Shown here piece after piece: positions 5,486 to 5,735 of a stretch of 5,735 nt of DNA. The stretch is taken from assembly GCA_002696995.1 (NCBI GenBank), contig NZUF01000002.1, positions 42,880-48,614 of the forward strand. Direction: 5' to 3'. The DNA is from Flammeovirgaceae bacterium (GTDB lineage Bacteria; Bacteroidota; Bacteroidia; Cytophagales; MED-G16). The first letter of the stretch is position 1. Each line of letters begins with the position of its first letter. The notes beneath the pieces are model-generated. The model did no database searches. It had not been told where the DNA came from and saw only the letters and a list, made by a program, of their open reading frames with translations. A program made the translations under genes and the position numbers.

Positions 5486-5735
5486 ATAAATTAAAGGCAA
5501 TTATAAAAAGATTATGGATTATGTTATTTGCAGGGATAGCTTTTATAACAGTATTTATTATTTCTATTAACTATAATGTCTCTAATCTTTTTGGCGGAAT
5601 GCCTAGTCTTCAAGATTTAGAAAAACCTGAATCAGAACTGTCATCAGAGTTATACTCAAGTGACAATATCCTCCTCGGAAAATATTTTAGATATAACAGA
5701 TCTCCAGTAAAATTTGATGAACTATCAGATGAGTT
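5482..5735 (+). CDS. mrcA: Class A penicillin-binding protein 1A-like, N-terminal part (cut by window edge)
   Basis: Class A PBPs are bifunctional enzymes that polymerise glycan strands (glycosyltransferase family 51) and cross-link them (transpeptidase) on the outer face of the inner membrane. Only 84 codons plus two bases are present. The start is basic (MNKLKAIIKRLW), followed by one membrane helix at about 12-30. The sequence MPSLQDLEKPESELSSELYS (40-59), then LLGKYFRYNRSPVKFDELSDE, is the typical juxtamembrane lead into the transglycosylase domain of Bacteroidota PBP1A. The catalytic Glu motifs and the transpeptidase SxxK lie outside the window, so activity cannot be judged. The ATG at 5482 overlaps the porW stop (ATGA), which fixes the start well and implies coupled translation. 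The symbol follows the E. coli PBP1A name and is approximate. Confidence 0.87.
   Translation, partial: MNKLKAIIKRLWIMLFAGIAFITVFIISINYNVSNLFGGMPSLQDLEKPESELSSELYSSDNILLGKYFRYNRSPVKFDELSDE

Overview
The window is very AT-rich chromosomal DNA with tightly packed genes and no Shine-Dalgarno sequences at usable spacing. Gene content points to the Bacteroidota, most likely a marine flavobacterium or a relative with a compact genome. The evidence is a PorW/SprE type IX secretion lipoprotein, an F0 subunit a with a signal peptide and a long periplasmic N-terminal extension, and the bactofilin-AtpZ-small membrane protein-AtpB-AtpE order. The assignment rests on protein recognition by eye, not on a search.

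Minus strand, 1-2940, reading right to left: one probable operon. It starts with a membrane-anchored M23 (LytM-type) peptidoglycan endopeptidase (2095-2940). A short bactofilin follows (1693-2064), then AtpZ (1509-1700), a 120-residue four-helix membrane protein in the AtpI position (1150-1512), F0 subunit a AtpB (145-1146), and the first 36 codons of F0 subunit c AtpE (1-110, cut by the window edge). Gaps are 30, -8, -4, 3 and 34 nt. The first two genes concern cell-wall remodelling and the cytoskeleton; the rest build the membrane sector of ATP synthase. The peptidase, the bactofilin and the AtpI-like gene have no usable ATG and appear to start at TTG, GTG and GTG.

Divergent spacer, 2941-3022 (82 nt): very AT-rich, with one plausible Bacteroidota-type promoter reading rightward and a small inverted repeat just before porW.

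Plus strand, 3023-5735: porW/sprE (3023-5485), a TPR lipoprotein required for type IX secretion and gliding in characterised species. It overlaps by 4 nt the start of a class A penicillin-binding protein (PBP1A-like, from 5482, cut by the window edge).

The theme is the cell envelope: a peptidoglycan hydrolase with its likely bactofilin scaffold, a peptidoglycan synthase, a secretion component, and the ATP synthase membrane sector. I see no mobile element, CRISPR array, tRNA, rRNA or defence system. As far as I can judge this is a core neighbourhood and not an undescribed system. The points most worth following are the forced non-ATG starts, the nested overlaps around atpZ, the AtpI-like protein, and the link between bactofilin/M23 and the atp genes.
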